Of a stretch of 64,000 nucleotides of DNA, positions 1-9,922 are shown one piece after another. Where the stretch lies: positions 806,001-870,000 of the forward strand of contig JAPXFQ010002383.1 of assembly GCA_028564705.1 (NCBI GenBank), read 5' to 3'. Origin of the DNA: Apricaphanius iberus. Its lineage: Eukaryota; Chordata; Actinopteri; Cyprinodontiformes; Aphaniidae. The notes below the pieces were generated by a model. That model did no database searches. It was not told the origin of the DNA and worked only from the letters and a program-made list of their open reading frames with translations. Numbering within the stretch: position 1 is the stretch's first letter; every line of letters begins with the position of its first letter. Both the position numbers and the translations under genes were made by a program.

Positions 1-673
1 AGTGCTGTTAAACAAGGTACGTCCTTCTAATATACATAACTATATGCAGGAAAAAAGGCATCAATTACATGTATATATGTGACTTTAAATATTGAGAAGC
101 AGGAAGAAGAGTTGGCTTAGTTGACAATATAAGTGTTTAAGTCCATGGTGGTTCACTTCCATCTTGTAAGGTCTGCCGTCTGTCATCTTGTTGAAAGGTT
201 GGACAACTCCTCCTCCAGGTGTATTGCTGATAATTAAGAAAATGTTATATAATAGACATCATGTGCAGGGGATGCCAAATTTTTGTGTTTTTCATGTTGT
301 CATGACAGCTCTTATCAAAGCATGAGCATTTGTGTGGAATTTGAGTGGGAGCATTGTGACTCAGAGATCAACCACCGCGCTGACAGTTGCCTATCGATCT
401 TTTTTAGCTGCTAGACCCTCACTGGCTTACTGGGAGGCCTTATATGTGTGGATTTGTACAGCAGGCAGAGGCTGATGTAAGCTAACTGTTAAAATGGTAG
501 GTGGTTTTAAAATGTTTTGAGAGTATGGCAGAGTGAAATAACAGTTTATACAGCAGACAGAAACAGATTCAAAGTAAAATTGATCAAAAATATAAAAGAC
601 ATGATGGATGTCAACACAAAGTGGTGATACATTTTAAAGTGGAGGACATAAAGTCCTTTTTACTAATATACAT
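1..673. other. AT-rich non-coding DNA
   Basis: I see no coding exon, RNA gene or recognisable repeat here. The stretch ends at the TTAA that flanks the element starting at 678. Confidence 0.5.
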
Positions 674-677
674 TTAA

Positions 678-1927
678 AGGGGGAGTGGCATGTTCTTCTC
701 AGGCAGACAGAGCAATTCTGTGTTACAGTACAGCTATAATATTACTATTATTAATATATAATATTTTTATCATTAATATTATTATTAAATGGATCTGTAA
801 GTTCAATGAATGAGATATACTACCTATTTGAAATATTGCACTCATAACATGTCAAAACGAAATGCCTTGAAATTAGTTGCATGTCCCTTTAAGAGTCTAG
901 TACATTCCCCCTTCGACACTGTTATCAACGTCGTCACAACATTCTCGGAGAGCCATCTCGGAGCCCAGCATGTGGAGCGTAGCAGCAGGTGAACTCTAGT
1001 CTCCGAGCTGATAGCATTACATGTTCGTCCTGGCCTCAGGCGGAGCTGGGACCACTACAGAATTGGGGCGATCCATAATCACGGCCCCTCGCCGCGTTTG
1101 AGGAGCCGGTGTCTTGCATAGGTCCACACATCGCCCGCCGACACACCAACTTTAAGGCTGAGCGGCTTTCCATCTGTCTACGATTAGTAAAAGTGTTTAA
1201 TATGTGAATGGTGCGGGACGTACTGTAGAGCAATTGCCAGGCCTGGGTCGAGATTACTCCTCCAGAGAGGCTGTCCGGGTGAGGAAGCTGTTCATGGCTC
1301 ACTTCTCGGCGGAGAGAGCGGGGCACTTGCAGCCAAAAGGCAGTTTTTAGAGCCACCCACAAACCTCTTAAGAGCTTTCCTGTCTAAATAGTTTAACCAC
1401 TTTACGCATTTTTTTTATTCCTGTCTCTGTATAGAAAACAGTTGGTGTCATGTAGCTTGGGGTGATTAGCCACAGTGTTTATTAGTATTTCCTCTGTCAT
1501 TCTGATGCTGTGACTCCATGTCAGTCACAGCATCACTGACATTATTTGTACTGTAGAATTTTCAGTGTGCCAGACTTTTTTTCAACCAAGAAGGCTTTGC
1601 GCTATTAAGAAAAAAAACCTAGTATATACTAATTTTCACAGGTGATAGCTGATTGCTGTTGACGATTTTCTGCTTTTGTGCTCGGGAAGTGTTGGAGGAA
1701 GGGCTGTGGAGAGACGTGGGTAGGTAATCAAAATGTAGGGGCGTTGCTGGGAGGTGAGGGCCTAGCTAGGAGGAATCTAGCATTCAGCACTCAACATGGC
1801 AGCTGCAGAGTTGTATTCACACATAAATTAACTTAAGAAACACTTTAGGCATGTTTTAAGGAGGGAAGGACATAAGGATGTGATGAAAATCTTTAAAAAG
1901 TGGATTTTGCATGCCCCCCACTCCCCT
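678..1927. mobile_element. TTAA-flanked non-autonomous DNA transposon (piggyBac/Kolobok-like)
   Basis: TTAA occurs at 674-677 and at 1928-1931. Directly inside, the left end reads AGGGGGAGTGGCATG and the right end, reverse-complemented, reads AGGGGAGTGGGGGGCATG. The two match apart from small G-run indels, so they look like terminal inverted repeats with a TTAA target duplication, as in piggyBac and Kolobok elements. The interior is AT-rich at its edges and GC-rich at about 940-1370. No transposase is visible; the 108-codon minus-strand ORF at 1036-1362 resembles nothing known and is probably chance. A second GCATG..CCCTTTAA motif near 880-892 could mean a nested or shorter element. Superfamily is inferred from the TTAA only. 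Confidence 0.5.
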
Positions 1928-1931
1928 TTAA

Positions 1932-2861
1932 TAAGTGCAGCATGTGTTTGAATTCAGCCTTTGAGTAGACTCCTTTTAGAACTACATTTTGCGGCAACTA
2001 CTTCTACAGATGTTGTACAATGTGTCTACTACCTTTCCACATCTATAGAAAAAGCTGAAAGAAATACAAACCCAATACAAAAGAAATTAACCATGTTGAA
2101 AGTCATTAGTGCCAAGAATATAGCGCAGTAAAATAATCTAAGTTCAAACACAGGTGAAAACCAAAAACACAAACACCTAGAAATCATGGCAAAAAGCCAC
2201 TAAAGAATTCCTGTCAAATAAATTAGATGCAAGAGCTGGTTTTTTGTACAAAATGTATTGTGCATTTTTCAGTTGATAGAAAAATGAATGACTAACATCT
2301 TTATCAATACATAACTTCAATATAGGTTCAATCTGGAATCTCATTAAGCCGACTGATTTATTTGACTAAATTTAGTCACAGACACACCGAGCATGAATAA
2401 ATGAAGGTCTAATTAATATGGCACTCATTAGAAATGTATCCTTCTCTCCATTCATTATTACTTTACAGTGACGTTTCTGAAGCCTTCTACATATCCATTT
2501 TACCAGACAGTTAAAAAGATGAAGTTCAACACAACTGTAGACCCTCTGCATTGAAGGAAGGAGGAGGAAATTATAAACGGACAAAGAAGGTGAACAGATA
2601 AAAGAAGAAGATAGCATACTCCCAAGGATTAAGGCTGGAACTCTGATATCGAATCTTTTATCTGACCCAAACCAACCGTTGACATACTTTTTAACTTGTC
2701 GTATCAGATTTTACGACAAAATGTCAACAAAACCCTTCACAGACATGATCCAAAAAGCCAAGACTTTCCAAAAAATATTTGTTTTAAATTGAATACAGTG
2801 ATTTTCAAATTGGAAGTAAATGCAAAGTACCTCCAAATAGAAGAAATAGATTAGGACCATC
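1932..2861. other. AT-rich non-coding DNA
   Basis: No gene or repeat was recognised. The short open frames here have no domain character. Confidence 0.45.
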
Positions 2862-2915
2862 TATCCATCCATCCATTTTCTGAACCGCTTAGTCCTCCAG
2901 GGGTCGCGGGGGGGA
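2862..2915 (-). mobile_element. Rex3/RTE-like LINE 3' tail with ATGG repeats
   Basis: Read on the minus strand this is a G/C-rich segment ending in an 'ctaagcggttcagaaa'-like stretch followed by ATGGATGGATGG. That is the usual 3' end of teleost Rex3/RTE-type LINEs, which stop in GATG-type repeats. It is the same kind of tail as at 38.2 kb on the plus strand. Only the extreme 3' end is present, as expected for 5'-truncated copies. Confidence 0.55.
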
Positions 2916-2929
2916 ACGGCAAGATTACA

Positions 2930-3300
2930 TGTTAAGTCTATGGATGAGGCTGTCAGAGGGCCGTCAGTTTATCCGCTGTGCTTCGTGTGCTTTGGCCGCG
3001 GCAATTTTTAAAACTTTTACTGCTTTTGATACTTCAAAGAAAAAGGGCTAGCAACGCAGAAGTTGACCTAACTGAACTTTTGGTGCCGTTCCCTGAGCGT
3101 CAGCCAATCAGAGTGTCTCATTGTAGTGACGTCACCCGACGTCGGTGTTGTCTAGCCAGCCACGATCTGCCATTGTTTAAGACATCCGGCAGAGAAAGGC
3201 CTGTCCACAATCTTTGCTTCAAACTATTAACTTTGTGGGCGTTTTTTGATGGTGACAAAGCTTGTGGTGTGAACGCACCATTAGAAGCTCCAAAAGACTT
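2930..3300. mobile_element. Harbinger-like non-autonomous DNA element (relic)
   Basis: This GC-richer block carries CpG-rich sequence (about 3120-3150). It ends with a segment (3248-3288) that matches the end of the Harbinger-containing block at 51063-51100 at about 30 of 38 positions; both contain GACAAAGC followed by TGTGGT.TGAAC.CA. The other terminus was not located. The 111-codon plus-strand ORF and 67-codon minus-strand ORF inside are not credible genes. Confidence 0.35.
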
Positions 3301-4437
3301 TAGACAAGGGTAGAGGTTCACATTCTAGCAGGAAGACGAAACATATCATACAGCAGGAGCATCAATGCAATGATTTGAATCAAAGGGCATTCATGCATCT
3401 AACTGGAATCTAATTCCACTTTTGTGTTAAGACTTAAAGATTAATGTTTGTCTACAGATTCTTGAAAAAAGTTCAGGAGGTTTTCATGATTTTGCTAAAT
3501 GTATTAGCAAAACATATTAGCAAAAAAGTGTCTGTTCTTGTCTCGTGTCAGCCAACATTAACAAGATCCTTGTCTGATGTGAACCAGTAACACAGAACTG
3601 GATTTGTTTTTGGGCCCAGTGTATTTTTCCAAGCTCAGAAAAACAGTAAAGAAACTGTGTAGCTGAAAGCAAATTCTCTTCAGAATTTAATCAAGACTTT
3701 TGGCCATCGTTTGGATTTGGCAAGACTACTTTTACATCCCTGTCAGTTCATTAGGCCTTTCATGATTTGTAACTTCATAATCTGTAAGTAGTCCTGGAGG
3801 GTATGCAACATTATACTCCTAGCAGTTTGACTAAATCTATGATTATTATAAACCACTGCTTTAGAGTTTTATCCCCATCTGCTGGATGTAACAGCAAAAT
3901 ACTGCACATATTTTCCTGTGGTCTAACAACTTATTGTCCTAAAGTAAAAAATTGGACTCTACACTTAAAAAAGAAGGATGTTTGACATTGTGATCAATAT
4001 AGCAAAAATATTAACTGCATTTGGTTACATAGAGTATGTTTACTGTACTTACAATGTCTTAAAAAATGCTGATTTAAGATGCTGATAGACGGCTTTATTT
4101 TAAAAGAATACTAAAGTATTACTCACACCTTATTTTGGGATTATGGGTTTATTATTCCAGAAAAATCTAAGAAACTTCAGTTGCTCTACAAAATCTAGCC
4201 AAGGAAAAACAGACAGACAGCATTTGAATTATTAAAGATAATATTTATACTTTTTTATGGCTACTTACCTGTATGACTATGTGAAAGAAAACTTGACATT
4301 TTAATATAGCTGCTGCTTCCTCAGCTCATGTCTGCTGTATCTTAAACTCCAGAAGAACAAAAAACAAAGTGAAATAACAGTTTGTTAAAAGGTTGTCTCC
4401 CTGTTATTCTTTCCACCACAAAACCAATATATATGAC
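3301..4437. other. Non-coding DNA, nothing recognised
   Basis: AT-rich sequence with short chance ORFs only. No RNA gene, exon or repeat family was recognised. Confidence 0.45.
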
Positions 4438-5145
4438 CAGGGGCCTCATTTACATAGCTTGCTTATGCACAAAATGGGGTCTAAAAGTTGCACGTCACTC
4501 AATACGCACATTTTGTGATTTATACAAAAACATGTGATGGGAATATGAATGCAACTTTATGCAACCTCTGACCCTTGCGTAATCACATTTTGGAGTGGCA
4601 TGCTATATGTCTCTTCGCCTCAACCTTCAGATTGGAGCAGTTATTTTTGGTGTCCACCACAGATTGCTCCATCACACTCATAACATTCACTGCTGGATCA
4701 ATGCTGTGACACTTCAGGGCCTTCCATTTATTTGTGATGCCACAAGTGTGACCTCCAAATAAAACTTTTCTCCATGCCTCTACTTACCCACAAGCACCTC
4801 GATTTCAGTCCAGTGAAATTGCGTTTTCTAGCCGTCTCAGTTGCCATGATTACCCATGAAATGCCACAGACAAGCTGGCTCACACATATGCACAATATTT
4901 ATGAGGTACTTTGCATTGAACATGTATGGCATAACGTGGGTGTGGAAGGGGGCGATGATCGAAAATTACCTCCCTACATTTATAGGAGGGGTGTGATTTT
5001 TAAAGTGGGAATTGCATAGAGCTGTGCATACTCAGGGTTTTATAAATTCAAGTAATCTGCAAGTAAGCACACTGACTGTACTTTGCTCATCTTAAGTACA
5101 CTTTTGGTAAAGATTTTGTGCAAAGTTCTTTACATGGGGCCCCAG
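4438..5145. mobile_element. hAT-like non-autonomous DNA transposon
   Basis: The left end reads CAGGGGCCTCATTTACAT. The right end, reverse-complemented, reads CTGGGGCCCCATGTAAAG, an imperfect inverted repeat of the type that bounds many fish hAT/MITE elements (CAGGGGCCTCATT). The interior has no transposase; the 81-codon ORF at 4774-5019 is not recognised. I could not find a matching 8-bp target duplication, so the exact right boundary is uncertain. Confidence 0.5.
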
Positions 5146-5391
5146 GAATACATTAAAAGAACACATATCTAAAATTCTGATGAGTTTGGACAAAGGTAAG
5201 AAAATAAACAAAATAGTTTTCCTTTTAAGATGCATGTTTAGCCAGATGCTTCTTGTTAACATACATTGAAAACAACATCACAGGGACGCAAACTCTATGT
5301 TGGAAGCAAATTATGTAAAATCTCTTGTAGTCTTGTGAACATTAAAAAAGTACAGGGATCATCAAAACTCTGACCAGTCTTCCTATGCCTG

Positions 5392-5448
5392 TTAAAGAAA
5401 CCATCCCAACAGTATGATGCTTCCACCATCATGTTTTGTCATGGGAGT
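5392..5448 (-). pseudogene. Tc1-like transposase scrap
   Basis: The minus-strand translation contains KHDGGSIILLGWF, which resembles the conserved KHGGGSIMLWGCF block near the second catalytic Asp of Tc1 transposases. Only this block is recognisable and nothing flanking it aligns in frame. It may be a remnant of a Tc1 element otherwise lost, or a chance resemblance. Confidence 0.4.
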
Positions 5449-5966
5449 GATGAACAAAGTTAGTTTTATGACTAATAAATGAAAATTTTTGCAGCACTTG
5501 TGATCATCATGTATAGCATTCAGAAGGAAAATAGCAAAACAGAAAGAAGGGGGGGATAGACTTAGCAAAGATCCTAAACCCAAGAGTCAAATCTTAAATG
5601 GCTCTGTTGTTGGTAAAGCATTAACATTTTGAATTACCTCATTCCCATTTAGAGCCCAAATAAACATTTTGGCTATTTGATAAAAAAATTGGAGGATTTG
5701 AAAGCTTATTGTGAATTTTTTAAAACACAACTGGATTCCCCGTGCCATATTTTTTGTGTGAAAACAGTAGGCTACTGTGCATTACTTATTTGGCCTATTC
5801 TTGAGTTTAAAAGTCTTTTAAAGTGGCTCTTCAGGGGCTTCTTCAGAATCGACTGGGGATTTCAGTCGGAAAAGAATCCCGGGGCCTAGGAATACAGTAA
5901 AACATGTCTGCCAATGTGTGGGGTTTTGTACAAATACTGAAACCTGTTTTATATACTCTTTGCATG

Positions 5967-5970
<4 letters not shown>

Positions 5971-6002
<32 letters not shown>
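5971..6002. repeat. (TA)16 microsatellite
   Basis: An uninterrupted alternating TA run of about 32 bp, preceded by TGTATG-type sequence. Confidence 0.95.
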
Positions 6003-6006
<4 letters not shown>

Positions 6007-7782
6007 TAATTGTTGTTGTATAATAACTGTAGTACTAACAACTACAGCAATAGATGCAGCTAACCAACTAAATTATTTTAAAACTATATTTTGGAAAGAT
6101 AAAACTTTAAGACCTTCGGTAGCAGAAAGTAAAATTATATCAAAAACCACAGGCAGCCCTCACTGTATTTACTGATACAAGAGCCTTTTGCATGGATGTT
6201 TAGTGTGTATATTTATAGCTTCATAACTTTTTCCACCATCTCTGTTTCTGTGTTCTCTTGCTTTCTTGTTACTTTTAGTGATGTTTTTGGGTTTACAAGC
6301 ATTCTCCAATCCACAGAGTGGCTCAGACCTTGTGTTGCTCTTTGTTGTTTCCAATAGTCACCTCATTGCGGAGAAAACTAGTTTTACTGTTGACCACATA
6401 AAACATCCACAATAGTCTGTATTTTTAGGTCTGGGCATTGCTGACACTAAGGTGCAATTTTAACAGCAAGAACTTTCTGTAATCTTTGAATAAAAAGAGT
6501 GAGGTGAGGTTCAAAGAGGTTGTTGGAATAACTGTTTTTGTATTTTTACTTAATTTAAATTACATAGTGCAGCTTCATAGTTCTGCAACAGGCTTACTAT
6601 AAAATGAATATGTAAAAACCTTTCTATGCAGGTGTGTTTTTTATACAGTTGATGCAAAATATTTGACAACAGTATCATAAAAGACAGATAAATACCGAGG
6701 GTGTCTATCTCAAGTGTTTTTGGGTTAGAGGCAGGGAACACTCTGGGGAACACAGGGGAACATATAGGCACATAGAACAAACAACTATCCACACTCACTC
6801 TCATCTGATTAGCTCATCTGGTTGCTTTTTTCTTTTTCCATCCCTGCCTCAGTATAAAATTACTTGGTTTTTCATAATTCTTCACTAAATACTTTCATTT
6901 CCTTAGGTGTTTTGACGTGTTTCAAGACCAGTAAGTCTTGTCTTTTTGCCTGTCTTCATGTGCCTTAGTACTGTGTACTAAGGCAAAATTAAGACTATTG
7001 TGTACCCAGTGGTGTTTACTTCCTTTCTGAAGGAGGCTATATCCATCCCGAAGCAAGCAATCGATCTGTTTAACTAAGAGGCCGGCGCTGGCATTGGAGG
7101 GACTGGTGACTAGCATTATTAGGCCGCCCACTCACTGGATTGCCTACTCCCTCTGCTGTTCATTAGCCACTAGCCTCTCCAATGCAAACACAAGTGAGTG
7201 GTCTCCTTCCCAGTTGCCAGTGCCAGCGTATCAGTTATTGCTGCCGGCCTGTTGTTAATCAGATCAGTAGCTGGGTGAGGGATAGATATCTGTGCCAAAG
7301 AAGTAGCCACCTGGGTGCACTATAGTCTTAATTTTGGCCTTATAATGCACCATAGTCTGCACTGTGGCTCAGCTCAAGCCAAATAAAACATTACCCAATT
7401 AGAGAAAAATGACATAAACATAGTTTTAAGTCCTTCTTCAACCTTCATAACTCACCCATAATAATATTTTAACAATAAAAATTTATTTTTTAAGTTTTGT
7501 TTTTGTTTAAAATTTTATGCAAGAACCATAAAGTCATTGTGATTTTCCTGAAGCTCATTTTAATGGGGAAGTACAGGACCAACCCATGCCAAAAACAACA
7601 TATCATTATTCAGCACTGAATAAAACAGAGCTTTAAAATAACATATTGAAAGCTGTGATCCATATATTTATATCCATGTGGTTTATCTTCAGTTTTCTTG
7701 TTTGTTTTGTTTTTTTGCAATAATTACTATTTATACAAACATCTGCAAGTGCAGTGCACTCAACTGAGATGCATTTTGAAGT
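6003..7782. other. AT-rich non-coding DNA
   Basis: No exon or repeat family was recognised. This is the left flank of the LTR element insertion. Confidence 0.45.
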
Positions 7783-7787
7783 CACAG
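7783..7787. repeat. Left target-site duplication CACAG
   Basis: CACAG lies directly before the 5' LTR and is repeated directly after the 3' LTR at 12567-12571. A 5-bp duplication is typical of Ty3/Gypsy-type and retroviral integrases. Confidence 0.9.
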
Positions 7788-7947
7788 TGTCATGATCCGT
7801 CCCTGTCTGTGTTGTTTTTTCCTCCGTTTCCTCCCAGTCTGTTTGAGTTTATTAGTCCTAGTTTGTTTCACCTGTTCTTTTGTCCTCCCTGTGTTTCCCT
7901 CCTCTGCTCCCAGGTGTTCCCTGTTTTGTGATTACCTCTTCCCACAG

Positions 7948-7954
7948 TATATAT
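7948..7954 (+). promoter_or_regulatory. LTR TATA box
   Basis: TATATAT in the 5' LTR, about 86 bp before the AATAAA. Its position would define the U3/R boundary roughly 25-30 bp downstream. The same box is at 12404-12410 in the 3' LTR. Confidence 0.65.
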
Positions 7955-8039
7955 GCCCTTCTGTGCCTGTCTGTCCTCGTCGGGTCGTTGTCGTCGTTAC
8001 CTCCCCTAGTTCTCTGTGCTTCTCGTCTTTTGGACATTT

Positions 8040-8045
8040 AATAAA
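8040..8045 (+). terminator. LTR polyadenylation signal AATAAA
   Basis: AATAAA in the 5' LTR, with the equivalent at 12497-12502 in the 3' LTR, where it would act in transcript cleavage. The start codon ATG follows one base later. Confidence 0.7.
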
Positions 8046-8046
8046 C

Positions 8047-9261
8047 ATGGGCCGTAAGAGCCACAAACGCCGCTCCGCATCTGGGTCCTCCTTGAGCCGA
8101 AACATGACATTACGACCCGACCCGCCACTGGACCCAGCGGAGTATCGCCACACTGATAATGAATGGAGGAGACTGATAGATTGGAGCGTAAGTCAAGGAC
8201 TCTATTCAGACTCACCTTTCTGTGGATCGCGGCTGGCTCGCTGTCCGCCCGGTGTTGGGCCCCGCCGTCGTGAGGAGGGCGGCCTCTCCGCTCCTCGGGC
8301 CTCGAGTCATCGCCGCGCTTCTGAGCGTCCTCCTGGGAACGTAGTTGATGTTTCCCCGTCGTTCCTCCTTGCGTCTATGTATGACGATTCAGAGGAGGAC
8401 GATGACGGCTTCCCGGAGTTCTTCTCCGACTCCCAGGACGACGAGCTGGACTTTTGCGGCGGTGCCCGGGGTGCGCCGCCCTCGCCGCGGCTTTCTGCTT
8501 CCTGGGTTGACCGGTTGATCTCCCTGGCTCCTTCCGCCGATCTTCCACCCATCTGTGATCCCTCTGGGACTGGCCCTCTTCCTGCTTCCCGGCGACGAGG
8601 AGGGAGGCGTCGCCGAGCTGCTCCATCGGCTCCAGGAGGTTTCTCGCCTCCTTCTCGGAGTTGCAGCGCCTCGGCTCCTCCTGTCCCGCTTGGTGCTGCC
8701 TCCGGCTTCGGTGATTCGACCGCCGCTTCCTCCTGCCGCCCACGGCCGGTTTCGGGTCTGCCTCCTCATCCTCTCCAGCACAGCCAGGCGCCGGCGTTTC
8801 CTTCAGGTGGAGCTGAGTTAACCCAGGGTCAATGGAACAGAGGGAAGAGTTCCGTAAGGAATGTTGAGCCCAGGTCCCCTGTGGAGACTGTTTTTGAGCG
8901 CTCTTCAGAGGCTCACCTGGAACCCCGGTTCCGAGTTCCCTCCGAGGGCGTCCAGACGGATGCGCCTCGGTTCCGAGTTCCCTCCGAGGGCGTCCAGACG
9001 GATGCGCCTCGGTTCCGAGTTCCCTCCGAGGGCGTCCAGACGGATGCGCCTCGGTTCCGAGTTCCCTCCGAGGGCGTCCAGACGGATGCGCCTCGGTTCC
9101 GAGTTCCCTCCGAGGGCGTCCAGACGGATGCGCCTCGGTCCGAGTTCCTCCGAGGGCGTCCAGACGGATGCGCCTCGGTTCCGATTCCTCCGAGGGTGTC
9201 CAGAGGACGCCTCGGTTCCGATTCCTCCGAGGGTGTTCAGAGGAGCGCCTCGGGTTCCTGA
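8047..9261 (+). CDS. LTR-element protein with gag-like start and PEST-like 14-residue repeats
   Basis: Predicted protein of 404 residues starting at the ATG inside the 5' LTR, one base after AATAAA. The N-terminus is basic (GRKSHKRR). Residues 28-34 read LDPAEYR, which looks like the MDPAE-type start of fish Gypsy gag proteins with its Met changed to Leu (CTG). An Asp/Glu-rich stretch follows at about residues 113-134, then Arg/Ser/Pro-rich sequence. From residue 294 there are 14-residue repeats of the type FRVPSEGVQTDAPR. Units shortened to 40, 37 and 38 bp at 9136-9250 shift the frame, so this ORF ends at 9261 while the repeat phase continues in another frame. No zinc knuckle, protease or polymerase motif is visible. 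The ATG at 7792 in the same frame lies upstream of the TATA box, so I prefer 8047. Whether it is translated is unknown. Confidence 0.45.
   Translation: MGRKSHKRRSASGSSLSRNMTLRPDPPLDPAEYRHTDNEWRRLIDWSVSQGLYSDSPFCGSRLARCPPGVGPRRREEGGLSAPRASSHRRASERPPGNVVDVSPSFLLASMYDDSEEDDDGFPEFFSDSQDDELDFCGGARGAPPSPRLSASWVDRLISLAPSADLPPICDPSGTGPLPASRRRGGRRRRAAPSAPGGFSPPSRSCSASAPPVPLGAASGFGDSTAASSCRPRPVSGLPPHPLQHSQAPAFPSGGAELTQGQWNRGKSSVRNVEPRSPVETVFERSSEAHLEPRFRVPSEGVQTDAPRFRVPSEGVQTDAPRFRVPSEGVQTDAPRFRVPSEGVQTDAPRFRVPSEGVQTDAPRSEFLRGRPDGCASVPIPPRVSRGRLGSDSSEGVQRSASGS
8926..9250 (+). repeat. Array A: eight units of 42 bp and shortened forms
   Basis: Five perfect 42-bp copies (8926-9135) are followed by units of 40, 37 and 38 bp. 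The 42-bp unit encodes FRVPSEGVQTDAPR in the frame of the upstream ORF. The three short units add a net frame change of one base. Confidence 0.9.
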
Positions 9262-9922
9262 TTCCTCCGAGGGTGTTCTGGAGAACACGCCTCGGGTTCC
9301 TGATTCCTCCGAGGGTGTTCTGGAGAGCACGCCTCGGGTTCCTGATTCCTCCGAGGGTGTTCTGGAGAGCACGCCTCGGGTTCCTGATTCCTCCGAGGGT
9401 GTTCTGGAGAGCACGCCTCGGGTTCCTGATTCCTCCGAGGGTGTTCTGGAGAGCACGCCTCGGGTTCCTGATTCCTCCGAGGGTGTTCTGGAGAGCACGC
9501 CTCGGGTTCCTGATTCCTCCGAGGGTGTTCTGGAGAGCACGCCTCGGGTTCCTGATTCCTCCGAGGGTGTTCTGGAGAACACGCCTCGGGTTCCTGATTC
9601 CTCCGAGGGTGTTCTGGAGAACACGCCTCGGGTTCCTGATTCCTCCGAGGGTGTTCTGGAGAACACGCCTCGGGTTCCTGATTCCTCCGAGGGTGTTCTG
9701 GAGAGCACGCCTCGGGTTCCTGATTCCTCCGAGGGTGTTCTGGAGAGCACGCCTCGGGTTCCTGATTCCTCCGAGGGTGTTCTGGAGAACACGCCTCGGG
9801 TTCCTGATTCCTCCGGGGGTGTTCTGGAGAGCACGCCTCGGGTTCCTGATTCCTCCGAGGGTGTCCTGGAGAACACGCCTCGGGTTCCTGATTCCTCCGA
9901 GGGTGTCCTGGAGAGCACGCCT
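9251..9922 (+). repeat. Array B: sixteen 42-bp units
   Basis: Sixteen nearly identical 42-bp units encoding VPDSSEGVLESTPR or the ENTPR variant. Most differences are single A/G changes at one codon (AAC/AGC), so the array is highly homogenised. Confidence 0.92.

Larger units (their letters stand above)
7788..8109 (+). repeat. 5' LTR (322 bp)
   Basis: Starts TGTCATGATCC and ends ACATGACA (TG...CA termini). It differs from the 3' LTR by about two substitutions and three indels of 1-2 bp. It contains a TATA-like box, an AATAAA and the start codon of the internal ORF. Confidence 0.9.

Noticed and set aside
1036..1362. 108-codon minus-strand ORF in the GC-rich core of the TTAA element
   Set aside because: GC-rich sequence has few stops, and no transposase or other domain is visible.
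5878..5900. GGGGCCTAGGAATACAGTAAAA near 5.88 kb as a second end of the 4438-5145 element
   Set aside because: It resembles the sequence at 5136-5156 over about 20 bases in the same orientation, not inverted, so it does not define a terminus.
7792..8046. Upstream in-frame ATG at 7792 giving a 489-codon ORF
   Set aside because: It lies in U3 before the TATA box at 7948, so it would not be in the element's own transcript.
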